Translations under genes and position numbers: made by a program | Shown here: positions 62,825 to 64,000 of the stretch, piece after piece | Numbering within the stretch: the first letter of the stretch is position 1 | Layout: every line of letters starts with the position of its first letter | The notes under the pieces: model-generated | What the model saw: only the letters and a program-made list of their open reading frames with translations | Told to the model about the DNA's origin: nothing | The model's database searches: none | Assembly: GCA_963845485.1 (NCBI GenBank) | Contig: CAWJSI010000014.1 | Location: 310,001 to 374,000, forward strand | From: Bog-756 sp963845485 | Lineage (GTDB): Bacteria > Actinomycetota > Acidimicrobiia > Acidimicrobiales > RAAP-2 | Direction of reading: 5' to 3' | DNA: 64,000 nucleotides

Positions 62825-63781
62825 GTGATCGACTGGGAGGGGGACCCCCTCGTCCGCTCGTTGGCCGCCCGCTGCACCTTCCCGACCGCCGGTACCGACC
62901 TGGTCTGCGGGGTGTCGGGCGGGGCGGACTCACTGGCCCTACTGGTGCTGGCCGTAGCCTCGGGCTGTCGGGTGACGGCGGTGCACGTCGACCACGGCCT
63001 ACGGGAGGGCTCGGCCGCTGAGGCCGAGGTGGTGGCCGCCGCGGCCCGGAGGTTCGGGGCCGGGTTCCGGGCCGAGCGGGTCGTGCTGGCCGACGGGCCC
63101 AACCTCGAGGCGCGTGCCCGTGCGGCCCGTCGGGAGGCCCTCGGCCCTCACGCCGCCACCGGCCACACGGCTGACGACCAGGCGGAGACGGTGCTCGCCA
63201 ACCTGTTGCGTGGCGCCGGTGTCCACGGTCTGGCCGCCATGCGGACGGGAACCGAACATCCCCTGTTGGATCTGCGGCGTTCCGAGACCGTCGCCCTCAC
63301 CGGACACCTCGGCCTCGAGCCCGTGGCCGACCCGTCGAACGACGACCCCCGCCATCTGCGGAACCGCATCCGCCACGAACTCCTTCCCCTCTGCTCGGAC
63401 CTGGCCCGGCGGGACGTGATACCGGTACTGGCCCGACAGGCCGGCGTCATGGCCGGCGACGCTGATCTGCTCGACGCACTGGCGTCGCTGGTCGATCCGG
63501 AGGATGCGGCGTCTCTCGCCACAGCCCCCGAGGCGGTGGGCCGCCGGAGTGTGCGGGGGTGGCTCCTCGGTGAGGGCGGATACCCGCCCCCGCTCGACGC
63601 CGTGGATCGGGTACTCGCGGTGGCCCGCCTGGAGCGGGCGGCCACCGAGGTCCCCGGCGGCAGAAGAGTGACCCGCTCCCGGGGGCGTCTGTCGCTCAGC
63701 CCCGTGGACCAAACCGTTCCCGAACGCTCCGGATCGGCTGATGGTGACTCTCCGATACAGTCGCGCCGTGGTCACCGCTGA
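62825..63781 (+). CDS. tilS: tRNA(Ile)-lysidine synthase
   Basis: A 318-residue enzyme from GTG. The PP-loop is VCGVSGGADSLALLVLA. Other landmarks are AVHVDHGLREGS, TGHTADDQAETVLANLLRGAG and the DPSNDDPRHLRNRIRHELLP segment. It adds lysine to C34 of the minor tRNA-Ile so that it decodes ATA. The C-terminal domain is shortened compared with E. coli TilS, as in many actinobacteria. The 3' end overlaps hpt. Confidence 0.94.
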   Translation: MIDWEGDPLVRSLAARCTFPTAGTDLVCGVSGGADSLALLVLAVASGCRVTAVHVDHGLREGSAAEAEVVAAAARRFGAGFRAERVVLADGPNLEARARAARREALGPHAATGHTADDQAETVLANLLRGAGVHGLAAMRTGTEHPLLDLRRSETVALTGHLGLEPVADPSNDDPRHLRNRIRHELLPLCSDLARRDVIPVLARQAGVMAGDADLLDALASLVDPEDAASLATAPEAVGRRSVRGWLLGEGGYPPPLDAVDRVLAVARLERAATEVPGGRRVTRSRGRLSLSPVDQTVPERSGSADGDSPIQSRRGHR

Positions 63782-64000
63782 GGAGGAGGCACCCGAAGGG
63801 TCGACGCACCTCGAATCGAGTCGGGACGTGGGCCGGGTGATCGTCTCCGCGACGAGCCTCCAGGCCAGGATCACCGAACTCGGGGAGCGGATCACCGCTG
63901 ACTACGCCGGGCGCCCCCCTCTGCTCGTCGGGGTGTTGAAGGGTGCGTTCATGTTCATGAGCGATCTCTCCCGGGCCATCGATCTGCCCGTCGATGTGGA
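63768..64000 (+). CDS. hpt: Hypoxanthine phosphoribosyltransferase (partial)
   Basis: GTG at 63768 is my start; an in-frame ATG at 63741 is possible and would overlap tilS further. The N-terminal fold VGRVIVSATSLQARITELGERI, followed by PLLVGVLKGAFMFMSDLSRAI, is typical of purine phosphoribosyltransferases and runs off the right edge. Hpt salvages hypoxanthine and guanine with PRPP. The tilS-hpt order is widespread in actinobacteria. Confidence 0.9.
   Translation, partial: MVTAEEEAPEGSTHLESSRDVGRVIVSATSLQARITELGERITADYAGRPPLLVGVLKGAFMFMSDLSRAIDLPVDV

Overview
The window is GC-rich DNA from an actinobacterium. Several features point to a member of the Acidimicrobiia or a close relative, although no rRNA is present to fix the lineage. 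They are the SigR/RsrA-type redox sigma pair, a zinc-motif protein of the F420-biosynthesis-associated family, glutamine synthetases of types I and II with a GlnR-like regulator, a TopA with a lysine-rich tail, the topA-tmk-holB and tilS-hpt gene orders, and a surface protein with GYWLVASDGG repeats. Many genes start with GTG or TTG and overlap by a few bases.

Left core block (1 to about 28,070). A DUF929-VKOR-DUF929 disulfide cluster is followed by an alpha/beta hydrolase, a Nudix hydrolase, an Mrp/ApbC P-loop ATPase and an IscA/ErpA protein. Next comes an unusual miniature xanthine-dehydrogenase-like fusion with no standard start codon, then RidA. A nitrogen block follows: glnII, glnA and a GlnR-like regulator carrying an apparent frameshift, with GlnR-type half-sites upstream of glnII. 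Then come NAD synthetase, a ferritin-like-sized protein, a primary-type sigma factor, a HAD phosphatase, a TrkA pair divergent from a KimA-type permease fused to an OB-fold, hppA, topA, tmk, holB and tRNA-Thr(CGT).

Accessory block (about 28,070 to 52,500). By eye this region is less GC-rich and is a patchwork. It holds a Fic toxin with its antitoxin, LuxR/LAL, TetR and MarR regulators beside small metabolic operons (aldo-keto reductase/SDR/cupin; VOC; DUF4345), several alpha/beta hydrolases, a CocE-type hydrolase, an F420/FMN split-barrel protein, DUF1801 and NTF2-like proteins, and an Hsp20/MerR stress module. Five genes here are broken by apparent frameshifts or an in-frame stop. Six diverged copies of a short noncoding repeat are scattered through this block. 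No integrase, transposase or complete insertion sequence is visible.

Right core block (about 52,500 to 64,000). It starts with an atypical LuxR-type response regulator divergent from a large secreted TIG-repeat protein. An ArsR/AHSA1 pair with a palindromic operator, a large polytopic membrane protein, the sigR-rsrA pair, an HExxH protein, tilS and the start of hpt follow.

Taken together, the core genes cover nitrogen assimilation, potassium and pyrophosphate energetics, DNA replication and redox stress. The accessory block looks like a tRNA-Thr-associated island of detoxification genes with local regulators, in partial decay or affected by single-base sequence errors.
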